Positions 15,807 through 22,494 of a stretch of DNA of 30,219 bases are shown here, in pieces. The notes below the pieces were generated by a model. It saw only the letters and a list, made by a program, of their open reading frames with translations, was not told the DNA's origin and ran no database searches. This stretch comes from JBKQVT01 sp052139835 (GTDB taxonomy: Bacteria; Planctomycetota; Planctomycetia; Pirellulales; Thermoguttaceae): NCBI GenBank assembly GCA_052139835.1, contig JBKQVT010000066.1:1-30219 (forward strand), written 5' to 3'. The position numbers were made by a program, and so were the translations under genes. Numbering within the stretch: the stretch's first letter is position 1; each line of letters opens with the position of its first letter.

Positions 15807-16652
15807 TTGCGACTGTTGATGATCGGTGATATTGTCGGCAAGCCGGGCCGCGACATTTGCGTGCGGGCCGTTCGTGGTCTGCGGATGGAAGAGGGCCTCG
15901 ACTTGGTGGTGGCCAATGCGGAGAACGCGGCCGGCGGCTCGGGGCTCACGCCGGAGATTTACCGCGACTTGACGGCCGCCGGCATCGACGGCATCACCAT
16001 GGGCGATCACGTCTACAAGCGGCGGGAGATATTCCCGATTCTGCAGACCGAGCGGCGGATCGTCCGGCCGGCGAATTTCCCCGCCGAGGCCCCCGGCCAC
16101 GACGTGGCCATCCTCCGCACGCAAGGCCAGGTCCGCGTGGCCATCTTCACCCTCCTGGGACGCGTCTTCATGCCGCCGGTGGATTGCCCTTTCCAGGCCG
16201 CCCAACGCGTCCTCGACGCCCTGCCGTCGGAGGTCCGCGTCGTCCTTCTGGACTTCCATGCCGAGGCCACCAGCGATAAGCAACTGATGGGGCGGTTCCT
16301 CGACGGCCGGGTCACCGCCGTGCTGGGGACCCACACCCACGTCCCCACGGCCGACGAGCAGATCCTCCCCGGCGGCACCGCCTTTCAGTGCGACGTGGGC
16401 ATGACCGGGGCCCATGAGAGCATCCTGGGGCGGCGGATTGACCGCGTGATGGAAACTACGCGGACCTTCCGTCCTACGCATTTTGAAGTTGCCACCGGCG
16501 ACGTGCGAATCTGCGGAACCGTGGTGGAATTCGACCCCGAGACGGGCCGGGCCTCGGCAATCCGGAGAATTTGCGTCGATCAGGCCGCCGCCGACCGGCT
16601 TGCAAAAAAGGCGGAAGGCGGAAGGGGGAAGGGGCTGGGGGCTGAAAACTGA
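15807..16652 (+). CDS. ymdB: YmdB-type metallophosphoesterase (2',3'-cyclic nucleotide phosphodiesterase family)
   Basis: 281 residues from a TTG at 15807. This start gives (M)RLLMIGDIVGKPGRD, aligning with the usual family N-terminus; the first ATG (15819) would cut into the first metal motif's lead-in. Metal and active-site motifs are all present: GDIVGKPGR, NAENAAGG, MGDHVYKRRE, LDFHAEATSDK, GTHTHVPTADE and the C-terminal DVGMTGAHES. In Bacillus the protein hydrolyses cyclic nucleotides and interacts with RNase Y function; the neighbour rny here supports a shared role in RNA metabolism. The frame upstream is heptad repeat. The last 15 or so residues (KKAEGGRGKGLGAEN) are translated from the GGCGGAA array. 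Confidence 0.9.
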   Translation: MRLLMIGDIVGKPGRDICVRAVRGLRMEEGLDLVVANAENAAGGSGLTPEIYRDLTAAGIDGITMGDHVYKRREIFPILQTERRIVRPANFPAEAPGHDVAILRTQGQVRVAIFTLLGRVFMPPVDCPFQAAQRVLDALPSEVRVVLLDFHAEATSDKQLMGRFLDGRVTAVLGTHTHVPTADEQILPGGTAFQCDVGMTGAHESILGRRIDRVMETTRTFRPTHFEVATGDVRICGTVVEFDPETGRASAIRRICVDQAAADRLAKKAEGGRGKGLGAEN

Positions 16653-16717
16653 ACACTGAAAACTGAACACAGGCTGAGTTTTCAGTTTTCAGTTTTTGAT
16701 CCTTCTGCCTTCCGCCT
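16610..16717. repeat. Double nested heptad hairpin (GGCGGAA outside, GAAAACT inside)
   Basis: The outer arms GGCGGAAGGCGGAAGG (16610-16626) and CCTTCTGCCTTCCGCC (16701-16717) enclose inner arms CTGAAAACTGAACACTGAAA (16642-16668) and GTTTTCAGTTTTCAG (16678-16697). The two families are stacked as a palindrome within a palindrome. The left outer arm is inside the ymdB reading frame. Confidence 0.85.
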
Positions 16718-16784
16718 TTGAAAAATCGCTCTTGCAAAGCGGCGGCCTTCCCAGTATCTTCCCCCTGCTTTTCACTGGATCAGC

Positions 16785-17228
16785 GTGGCCCAGACAGGCA
16801 CATCCCGAACAGTCCTGCTTTCCGGCCGCTTGCGGTTGGCCTTGACCCTGCTGGCGATTGGGTTGGCGGCGCTGTTGGGGGTGGCACGGGCCTTGGAGCC
16901 GAATCCGCAAGGGCGCGGCACCCACGAGCAACTGGGGCTGCCGCCGTGCACGTTCGTGGTGCTCTTCGGCCGGCCTTGCCCAACCTGCGGGATGACGACC
17001 TCCTGGGCCTGGCTGATGCGGGGAGAGGTGCGGGCTGCCTTGCGGGCCAACGCCAGCGGGACCCTGTTGGGGATGCTGGCCCTGGTCGGCGTCCCCTGGT
17101 TGCTGGCCTCGGCCGGCCGGGGACGGTGGTTGCCGGGCACGCCCGGACCGGCGCTGACCGCCGTGGCGGCCGTGGCCCTGGTGGTGATTGCACTGGTGCA
17201 GTGGGGTTGGCGCTTGCTGGCGGGATAG
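16785..17228 (+). CDS. DUF2752 membrane protein
   Basis: 147 residues starting at a GTG (16785), MAQTGTSRTVLLSG. Three transmembrane helices are visible: LALTLLAIGLAALLGVA (about 19-35), NASGTLLGMLALVGVPWLLA (about 87-106) and ALTAVAAVALVVIALVQWGW (about 122-141). The DUF2752 signature PCPTCGMTTSWAWL, with a CxxC pair and Thr/Ser, lies between helices 1 and 2. The family is of unknown function and is common in planctomycetes and Bacteroidetes. It is followed 48 nt later by a lipoprotein gene in the same direction, so a small operon is likely. The GTG has no strong SD. Confidence 0.85.
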   Translation: MAQTGTSRTVLLSGRLRLALTLLAIGLAALLGVARALEPNPQGRGTHEQLGLPPCTFVVLFGRPCPTCGMTTSWAWLMRGEVRAALRANASGTLLGMLALVGVPWLLASAGRGRWLPGTPGPALTAVAAVALVVIALVQWGWRLLAG

Positions 17229-17276
17229 GAAATCGAAAGAGAGAAAAAGGGCGGGATCATTCAAGGAGGAATTGCG

Positions 17277-17936
17277 ATGCAACGTCGCCGTTGGTGCTAT
17301 GGATGCCTGGCTGCCGTCCTTACCGCCCTGCTGCTGGCGGAGGCGGGCGGGTGCGTCGGGTTGTTCGAAACGGTGGCGATCCTCGTCAAGGGCACGGATG
17401 CGGACGCCGAGTTCCCCGGACTGAAGGGCAAGAAGGTCGTCGTCGTCTGTCGTCCCCTGGCCGAACTGCAATATCGCGATGCCGCCTCGGCCAAGGCGCT
17501 GGCCGCGCAGATCTCCGTGCTGCTGAAAAAGCAGGTCCCCAAGATCACGGTCATCGACCAGCAGAAGGTGGCCGAGTGGACCGACGAACACGCCTGGGAG
17601 GAGTATCCCGAGGTCGGCAAGGCCCTGGGGGCCGACATGGTCGTGGGTGTCGACCTGACTTCGTTCAGCACCTATCAGGGGCCGACGCTTTACCAGGGCA
17701 AGGCGACCGCATCGATCAAGGTCTTCGATCTCAAAGACGACAACAAGGTGGTCTTCAAGAAGGACATGCCGCAGCTTCTTTATCCGCCGAGCGTCGGCAA
17801 ACCGATTGCCGAGCAGACGGAGAACGATTTCTGCCGCGAGTTTTCCGCCGTCGTCGCCGAGCACATTGCCCGGCATTTCTACACCTACGACGGCGAGGCG
17901 GACACGGCCATGGACGCGCAGGCCGGCCTGAATTGA
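17277..17936 (+). CDS. Putative lipoprotein, planctomycete-type
   Basis: 219 residues. The N-terminus is basic then hydrophobic, with a lipobox-like sequence (LLLAEAGGC, Cys about residue 25). The rest is a soluble alpha/beta domain: VVVVCRPLAELQYRD, AQISVLLKKQVPKITVIDQQKVAEW, ALGADMVVGVDLTSFS, LYQGKATASIKVFDL. The order of a strand, a helix and a GADMVVGVD-like segment resembles proteins that assemble from nucleotide- or peptidoglycan-associated TolB-N/LpoB-like domains, but this is a guess from pattern. A strong SD (AAGGAGG) is placed 7 nt before the ATG. It lies in the same direction as the DUF2752 gene. Its stop is followed by a heptad hairpin. Confidence 0.7.
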   Translation: MQRRRWCYGCLAAVLTALLLAEAGGCVGLFETVAILVKGTDADAEFPGLKGKKVVVVCRPLAELQYRDAASAKALAAQISVLLKKQVPKITVIDQQKVAEWTDEHAWEEYPEVGKALGADMVVGVDLTSFSTYQGPTLYQGKATASIKVFDLKDDNKVVFKKDMPQLLYPPSVGKPIAEQTENDFCREFSAVVAEHIARHFYTYDGEADTAMDAQAGLN

Positions 17937-17948
17937 GCGGGGTGGAAA

Positions 17949-18033
17949 GAACTTAGAACTTAGTTCTTAGAGCTTAGTTCTTAGGGCCTTGGCGTCTACG
18001 TTCTAAGCTCTAAGAACTAAGTTCTAAGTTCTA
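17949..18033. repeat. Heptad hairpin element, AGAACTT family
   Basis: The arrays 17949-17985 and 18000-18033 are made of AGAACTT/AGTTCTT/AGAGCTT units and are complementary across a short 14-nt loop. This family is itself partly self-complementary, so several hairpins are possible. It sits between the lipoprotein stop and the kinase start. Confidence 0.85.
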
Positions 18034-18066
18034 CGCTCTCCCCTGGCGTCGCTTTTGCCGGTGGCG

Positions 18067-18072
18067 TAGAAT
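18067..18072 (+). promoter_or_regulatory. Candidate -10 box of a leaderless transcript (kinase)
   Basis: TAGAAT with exactly 8 nt before the ATG at 18081. No SD precedes the start codon and no clear -35 is visible. Confidence 0.4.
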
Positions 18073-18080
18073 GGGGGATC

Positions 18081-19895
18081 ATGTCCTATCGCTCGATCAA
18101 GACGGTTTTGGGCGAAACGAGCCTGGAGCGGAAGTGCCGTCTCCTCTTCGGCGCTAGTCTGTTTGTCTTGATCGCCGCCAGCTACTGGTGGTATGGCTAC
18201 CAGACCGAGAAGCTCGTGACGCAGCAGAACTGCAGCGATCGGGCCCGCTTGCTCATCGACGAAATGATCGTCGCCAAGCACTGCGCGTGGTGGGAGAAAG
18301 ACAACAAGGACATGGCGGGGCTGATCGAGCGCCTGACGAAGAACCTGGTCAAGCAGCACTACACGGTCGAGTTCATTTCGCCGCGCGGCGAGGGGCCCAG
18401 CGGTCCCCACGACCCCTTTGAGGTCGCGGCCCGCGATCGCTTCCTCAAGGGGAAGCCGCCGCAGGCCAAGGAACTCGACATCCCCGAGTTCGCCGAGCGC
18501 CCGCTGCCGGCGGTCAACCAGTATCAATATTATCAGCCCATCCGCGCCGACGATCAGTCGTGCCTGGGATTGTGCCACGCCGCGCCCTTGGGCGGGGCGG
18601 GCATCGATCTGAACGGCACGGGGCAAGCCCCCTCCGGACAAACCTTCTCGGCGAGCACGCCGCCCTTGTCGAAAGGCGATATCATCGCCATCGCCAAGGT
18701 GACCATGCCCACCGGCCCCTCGGGGCTGACGCGGCGGCAACTCAACTGGAACCGCGCCATCCTCATCTCCACCCTCGTCATCACCGTCTTCCTGGCGATG
18801 GTCACCTCCTACGTCATCGTCCGCTACGTGATCGTCAAGCCGCTGCGGCACCTTCGCGACGTCAGCGACTCGGTGAGCCGCGGCAACATCGCCCTGCGGG
18901 CGGAGATCCACACCGGCGACGAGTTCGAGGAGCTGGCCGTCGCCTTCAACCGCATGTTGCGCCACCTCGTCACCGCCCAGGAGGAACTCCGCCAGGTCAA
19001 CGCCACCCTGGACGGCAAGGTAGACGAGCTGGCCCAGGCCAACATGCGGCTTTACGAGATGAACACCGTGAAGAGCGACTTCCTGGCCACCATGAGCCAC
19101 GAGTTGCGCACGCCGCTGAACAGCATCCTGGGGTTCAGCGAGGTGTTGGACTCCATCAGCGCGCTGGACGAGAAGCAGAAGCGCTACGTGCAGAACATCC
19201 AGACGTCGGGCCGCACGCTCCTGGAGATGATCAACGACATCCTCGACCTGGCCAAGATGGAAAGCGGCAAGATGGACATTCGGCTGAGCGACTTCCGCGT
19301 CAGCCAGGTGGTGGCGGCGCAGTGCGACATGGCCCGGCCGCTGACCGAGAAGAAAAACATCGACATGGAGACGCAGTTGCCGGCCGATCTGCCGCCGATG
19401 CAGCAGGACCAGGCCCGCGTCCAGCAAATCCTCAACAACCTCCTCTCCAACGCCATCAAGTTCACTCCCGAGGGCGGCCGCATCACCGTCAGCGTCGTCC
19501 GCGACGACGAGAATTTCCTCGTCATGCAGGTGAGCGACACGGGCGTGGGCATCGCCGAGGAGGACCAGCAGACGATCTTCGAGAAGTTCCGCCAGGGACG
19601 CACCGTCGCCCCCAGCGGCGACGCCATGACCCGCGAATACTCGGGCACGGGCCTGGGCCTCTCCATCGTCAAGGAACTCTGCAGGCTGCTGGGCGGCACG
19701 GTCTCCGTCCAGAGCGTGCTGGGCAAGGGCAGCACCTTCACGGTCCGGCTGCCCTGGGCCCTCCAGGAGCAGCCGCGGCTGGATTCCTCGCTCATCGAGG
19801 GGTTCGACGACTTCGCCAAGCCGCGTTTCGAGTTCGTCCGCGACCATGCCCTGCCGACCGCCGGCCCTGCGGCCGATGGCCCGGCGCGGAACTGA
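18081..19895 (+). CDS. Membrane histidine kinase with a CxxxCH (Tll0287-like) sensor domain
   Basis: 604 residues. Helix 1 (about 21-40, LLFGASLFVLIAASYWW) and helix 2 (about 227-250, ISTLVITVFLAMVTSYVIV) bracket a periplasmic domain of about 190 residues. This has the layout of the Tll0287-like (DUF3365) domain and carries CLGLCH (Cys161, Cys165, His166), a CxxxCH motif of the type used for covalent heme c in that family. A HAMP region (about 252-300) leads to the kinase core: H-box MSHELRTPLNS (His340), N-box NNLLSNAIKF, G1 SDTGVGI, F-box FEKFRQG, G2 GTGLGLSIVKEL. It probably senses redox state or a gas and phosphorylates an unlinked regulator; no receiver is attached or adjacent. The heme is inferred. 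The final 45 residues are polar and unassigned. Confidence 0.92.
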   Translation: MSYRSIKTVLGETSLERKCRLLFGASLFVLIAASYWWYGYQTEKLVTQQNCSDRARLLIDEMIVAKHCAWWEKDNKDMAGLIERLTKNLVKQHYTVEFISPRGEGPSGPHDPFEVAARDRFLKGKPPQAKELDIPEFAERPLPAVNQYQYYQPIRADDQSCLGLCHAAPLGGAGIDLNGTGQAPSGQTFSASTPPLSKGDIIAIAKVTMPTGPSGLTRRQLNWNRAILISTLVITVFLAMVTSYVIVRYVIVKPLRHLRDVSDSVSRGNIALRAEIHTGDEFEELAVAFNRMLRHLVTAQEELRQVNATLDGKVDELAQANMRLYEMNTVKSDFLATMSHELRTPLNSILGFSEVLDSISALDEKQKRYVQNIQTSGRTLLEMINDILDLAKMESGKMDIRLSDFRVSQVVAAQCDMARPLTEKKNIDMETQLPADLPPMQQDQARVQQILNNLLSNAIKFTPEGGRITVSVVRDDENFLVMQVSDTGVGIAEEDQQTIFEKFRQGRTVAPSGDAMTREYSGTGLGLSIVKELCRLLGGTVSVQSVLGKGSTFTVRLPWALQEQPRLDSSLIEGFDDFAKPRFEFVRDHALPTAGPAADGPARN

Positions 19896-19941
19896 AATCG
19901 CGGCACGAGACTTGCGCCGGAGACATGGGAATCTTCTGAGA

Positions 19942-20032
19942 GCTAGGAGTTAGAAGTTAGGAGTTAGGAGTTAGAATCGCGGGGCGGCCGGCTGTCGTCC
20001 TTCTAACTCCTAGCTTCTGACTCCTGACTTCT
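19942..20032. repeat. Heptad hairpin element, AGTTAGA/AGTTAGG family
   Basis: The arrays 19942-19977 and 19999-20032 are reverse complements (AGTTAGG, AGTTAGA against TTCTAAC, TCCTAGC) around a 21-nt loop. It lies after the kinase stop and before the three-gene envelope operon. It belongs to the same family as the element at 7041-7149. Confidence 0.85.
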
Positions 20033-20076
20033 TGCCCTCTGGACCCCGTGCCCCCTCATCGGGTGGGGTTGGCGGC

Positions 20077-20104
20077 TTGCCACGCTTCCCCTGTAAGGTA
20101 CGAT
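20077..20104 (+). promoter_or_regulatory. Candidate sigma-70 promoter of the envelope operon
   Basis: TTGCCA (20077-20082), 16-bp spacer, TACGAT (20099-20104). The predicted start near 20111 is followed by AAAGGGGG at 20116-20123, which serves as the SD for the ATG at 20127. Confidence 0.5.
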
Positions 20105-20126
20105 TAGGTACAGAAAGGGGGTTTCT

Positions 20127-20453
20127 ATGAGCAAACATGATAAGAATTCGTCGGACATGGGCGGGGAAACCGCCGCGCCGGAGGCAGCGCCCGGAGAGTG
20201 CCACGGCGCCTGGGCCGAGGTCCATTCGGCGGCCGACGCCGTGCGGCTGGCCAAGGCCGAGTTGCAGAAGGCCCAGGAGTTCTACCAGCGGGTCCGCCGC
20301 GAGACGGCCGACCGCGTCGAGGCGGTCCGCGGCAAGACCGTGGGCGACCTGCTGGACGGCACGCTGGGCGCGGTGCGCAAGCACCCCGTGACCGGCCTGA
20401 CCATCGCCCTGGCTGTCGGCGTCTTCCTCGGCCGGCTGCTGAAGAAAGGATGA
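20127..20453 (+). CDS. YqjD/ElaB-like (DUF883-type) membrane protein
   Basis: 108 residues. A disordered, acidic N-terminus (about 1-28) precedes a helix of about 50 residues (VHSAADAVRLAKAELQKAQEFYQRVRRETADRV). A final transmembrane helix with small residues follows (HPVTGLTIALAVGVFLGRLL, about 86-105) and the protein ends in KKG. This is the layout of YqjD/ElaB, small inner-membrane proteins of Enterobacteria that bind ribosomes or are tied to stationary phase. The ATG has an SD (AAAGGGGG). Two further small membrane genes follow, giving a set that matches yqjD, yqjK and yqjE. The match is by layout and context, not by sequence search. Confidence 0.7.
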   Translation: MSKHDKNSSDMGGETAAPEAAPGECHGAWAEVHSAADAVRLAKAELQKAQEFYQRVRRETADRVEAVRGKTVGDLLDGTLGAVRKHPVTGLTIALAVGVFLGRLLKKG

Positions 20454-20530
20454 AGGATCAAGGATGAAGGATGAGGGATGAAAACGGCAAGCAGATCGCT
20501 TGCGGTTTCGCAGCCCTCCGCCTTTCGGCC
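20446..20530. repeat. Heptad element, GGATGAA family, with the dispersed 23-nt motif
   Basis: The left array (20446-20481) repeats GGATGAA, GGATCAA and GGATGAG. It is followed by the 23-nt motif at 20490-20512, an exact reverse complement of 6365-6387 (core CGCTTGCGGTTTCGCA), and a short right array CCCTCCG-CCTTTCG. It starts inside the last codons of the upstream gene. Confidence 0.8.
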
Positions 20531-20531
20531 T

Positions 20532-20879
20532 ATGAATGAGCCAACCCAACAGTTGCGCCTGCGAATCGCCCGCCTGCGGCGGCGCATCGACCGGCGCGTC
20601 CGCGCCGCGGGCGACCGCGGCCGAGAACTCTTGCAGTTGCGGACCTACGTGCGCCGCTATCCCGGCCTTGCCCTGCTGGCGGCCTTGGGCACGGGGCTGG
20701 CGCTGTCGGCCGCTTGGAATCGGGCCCGCCTGGGACGCTGGCTGGGGATGCGGCTGGTGCGGCAGGCCGGCACGCGGATCGGCGACCACTTGTGGGCGGA
20801 AGTGCGGCGGTTCTGGGCCGCCACGCCGCTGCCCACGCAAACCGCAGAAACCACCGAGAGCGACCATGACCGACCGTGA
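20532..20879 (+). CDS. Small basic envelope protein in the YqjK position
   Basis: 115 residues from the ATG at 20532. It is strongly basic at the N-terminus (LRLRIARLRRRIDRRVRAAGDRGRE split over residues 8-30), with one hydrophobic helix (YPGLALLAALGTGLALSAAW, about 43-62) and an amphipathic Arg-rich C-terminal half. The last 14 nt overlap the start of the next gene, so translation is probably coupled. The first ATG of the longer frame (20478) lies in repeat DNA. No family was recognised; the position between YqjD-like and YqjE-like genes suggests the role of YqjK. Confidence 0.65.
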   Translation: MNEPTQQLRLRIARLRRRIDRRVRAAGDRGRELLQLRTYVRRYPGLALLAALGTGLALSAAWNRARLGRWLGMRLVRQAGTRIGDHLWAEVRRFWAATPLPTQTAETTESDHDRP

Positions 20880-21282
20880 ACGGCCGCTGCTGGCCGACCT
20901 TCGCCAACAGATCGCCGCCGCCGCGGCCGACCTGGGCGAATTGTTGGCCCTGCGCTGGGAACTGGCGCGGCGGGAATTTCACGCCGCGCTGGCCGGCCTG
21001 CGGCGTTTGGCCGTTGCGCTGGCCGCCGCGGCCGTGATGACGCTGGTGGCGCTGCCGCTGCTGGTGGGCTTGCTGGCCGAGGTGCTCGACGGCCGGCTGG
21101 GGATCGCCCGCGCCGGATGGCTGGCGATTTTCGGTCTCGTCCTGGCCGGCGGCGGGCTGGCCGTCGGGGGCTTGGCCTGGCGGCATTTCCGCCGCCATTT
21201 CGCGGCCATGACGGAAACGCTGGAGGAATGCCGCGAAGACCTGGTCTGGCTGCGGGAATGGCTGGGGGAGAGCAGGGATTAG
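20866..21282 (+). CDS. Phage-holin-like membrane protein (YqjE / Actinobacterial holin X family)
   Basis: 138 residues from the ATG at 20866. A helical N-terminus (LLADLRQQIAAAAADLGELLALR) is followed by two transmembrane helices (about 50-72, LAVALAAAAVMTLVALPLLVG, and about 86-107, AGWLAIFGLVLAGGGLAVGG) and a basic to acidic cytosolic tail (RHFRRHFAAM, TLEECREDLVWL). This is the layout of Phage_holin_3_6 proteins such as E. coli YqjE. The start codon lies within the previous gene. The tail ends 6 nt after the start of a heptad array. The function in the envelope is unknown; no lysis genes are near, so phage origin is unlikely. Confidence 0.75.
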   Translation: MTDRERPLLADLRQQIAAAAADLGELLALRWELARREFHAALAGLRRLAVALAAAAVMTLVALPLLVGLLAEVLDGRLGIARAGWLAIFGLVLAGGGLAVGGLAWRHFRRHFAAMTETLEECREDLVWLREWLGESRD

Positions 21283-21380
21283 GGATTGGGGATTAGACGC
21301 GGCAACACGCTTGCGGTTTCGCAGGCCCCCACGACGCCTCCACGACCCCTTCTAATCCCTAATCCCCAATCCCTAATCCT
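21273..21380. repeat. Heptad hairpin element, GGGATTA family, with a motif-bearing loop
   Basis: The left array 21273-21296 (GGGATTA, GGGATTG units) and the right array 21351-21380 (TAATCCC, CAATCCC) are near-perfect complements. The loop has the dispersed motif CGCTTGCGGTTTCGCAG (about 21309-21324). It lies between convergent genes. The left strand contains GGG-N4-GGG-N3-GGGG, a near G-quadruplex. Confidence 0.9.
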
Positions 21381-21387
21381 GCTTCCC

Positions 21388-22080
21388 TCACGCGTAGCCG
21401 CCGTCCATGCCGAGGTGCGTCTTCAGCTCGTCGAACTGCTGGGCATAGCGGTCGCTGGACGAATGGACGTGCTCGGCCTCAGTGAGGAACTTCAACTGCT
21501 CGTCGCAGGCGATTTGCCGCTGGCGGAAGATTTCCTCATAGTCGGCCAACTCGTCGCCGTAGATGATCAGCAGCTTGTGCTCGTCGAACTGGATTTCCTG
21601 GGGGACGTAGGGATTGAGCACGGCCAGGCCGGTGCAGCCGTCGTTGACCAGCAAGTCCTCGTACTCCCAGAGGATGCTCTTGAGCACGGGCACGTCGATG
21701 TGCTCGCGGTAGAGGTCGGTGTGTCCGCGGCTGTCGCGGTTATGGCTCGTCTCCAGGACCACGTCGACCACCGAGCCCAGCGGGTCGATCAGGTCGAGGA
21801 AGGTCTCGAAGAGTTGTTCCTTGGAGACCGCGGACATGAGGACCGGCACTGTGCTGCGGTTCTGCTCGTCGTGGTAGGAATCGTGGCGGTAGCCCTGGGT
21901 CGGCACGACCTGAAGGTCGTAGGACGGGCGCACGGCGTCGGTCAAGAGGAAGTCGCCGTAGCGGGCGACCCCCAGGTGCGATTCCAACTCCTCCTCGCTG
22001 AGGCGTTGGAAGCTGCTGGTGCCGACCGGCGCCGGACCTTCACGGAAGACATTGCGAAAGAATCGTTTCAGGAAGCCCAT
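21388..22080 (-). CDS. Conserved hypothetical protein
   Basis: 230 residues. A basic amphipathic N-terminus (MGFLKRFFRNVFREG) could touch membrane. The body is acidic and soluble, with SYDLQVVPTQGYRHDSYHDE, STVPVLMSAVSKEQLFETFLDLI (a helix), and DVVLETSHNRDSRGHTDLYREHI, then EYEDLLVNDGCTGLAVLNP. The final 60 residues are helical. I recall similar proteins of about 230 residues from planctomycetes but no function. It has no signal peptide or obvious catalytic motif. The start at 22080 has AGAGAA 8-13 nt upstream. It is divergent from the permease gene at 22495. Confidence 0.65.
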   Translation of the reverse strand: MGFLKRFFRNVFREGPAPVGTSSFQRLSEEELESHLGVARYGDFLLTDAVRPSYDLQVVPTQGYRHDSYHDEQNRSTVPVLMSAVSKEQLFETFLDLIDPLGSVVDVVLETSHNRDSRGHTDLYREHIDVPVLKSILWEYEDLLVNDGCTGLAVLNPYVPQEIQFDEHKLLIIYGDELADYEEIFRQRQIACDEQLKFLTEAEHVHSSSDRYAQQFDELKTHLGMDGGYA

Positions 22081-22494
22081 CTGCGTTCTCTATTTGCCTG
22101 GCAACCAAGGTTGGGAGATCATGGGACGGCCAAGCCGTAGCTGGGAACTGTTTCTACCTAACCGTAGGTTACGCTTTGCCGCCGGTGCGCATCTGCCGTT
22201 GGACTTCCTTCCCCGCCGCCGCCAGCGTGACCCGCTAGAACCGGCACAACCGGCCTTCCCGCCACATTCCGCGGATTCATCGTGTGCGGGCGCGGCCGGG
22301 GCGCGGGGCGGCTGGGGGCATACCGCCGGCGCCGACCTACGCAAGTCTACCACTGCTCTGGCGGCGCGACGGTCGCGGGGGCGGGCGGCGGCCGAGAAAC
22401 TTGCCCGCCCCATGCCCACCCCTGCCGCCTGCGGCAAGTTTAGGATGCCGCCGGCCTTTGCTTCGCGGCCCCCGGTCGGATATGCTAGTGCGGC
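22081..22494. other. 414-nt region between divergent genes
   Basis: No gene seen. It contains a small hairpin ACCTA-ACCG-TAGGT near 22155-22173 and a GC-rich stretch with short direct copies of GGGCGG. The right end holds a promoter (22458-22486). The plus-strand frames here are short and lack family resemblance. Confidence 0.5.
22458..22486 (+). promoter_or_regulatory. Sigma-70 type promoter of the permease, leaderless start
   Basis: TTGCTT (22458-22463), 17-bp spacer, TATGCT (22481-22486). Only 8 nt separate the -10 box from the GTG at 22495, so transcription would start at or next to the start codon. No SD is present. Confidence 0.55.

Noticed and set aside
18024..19847. 607-codon minus-strand frame
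   Set aside because: Antisense to the histidine kinase; composition is that of a shadow frame.
20866..21282. Prophage holin
   Set aside because: Holin-like by family only; no endolysin, integrase or structural phage gene nearby, and the neighbours fit a YqjDEK-like envelope operon.
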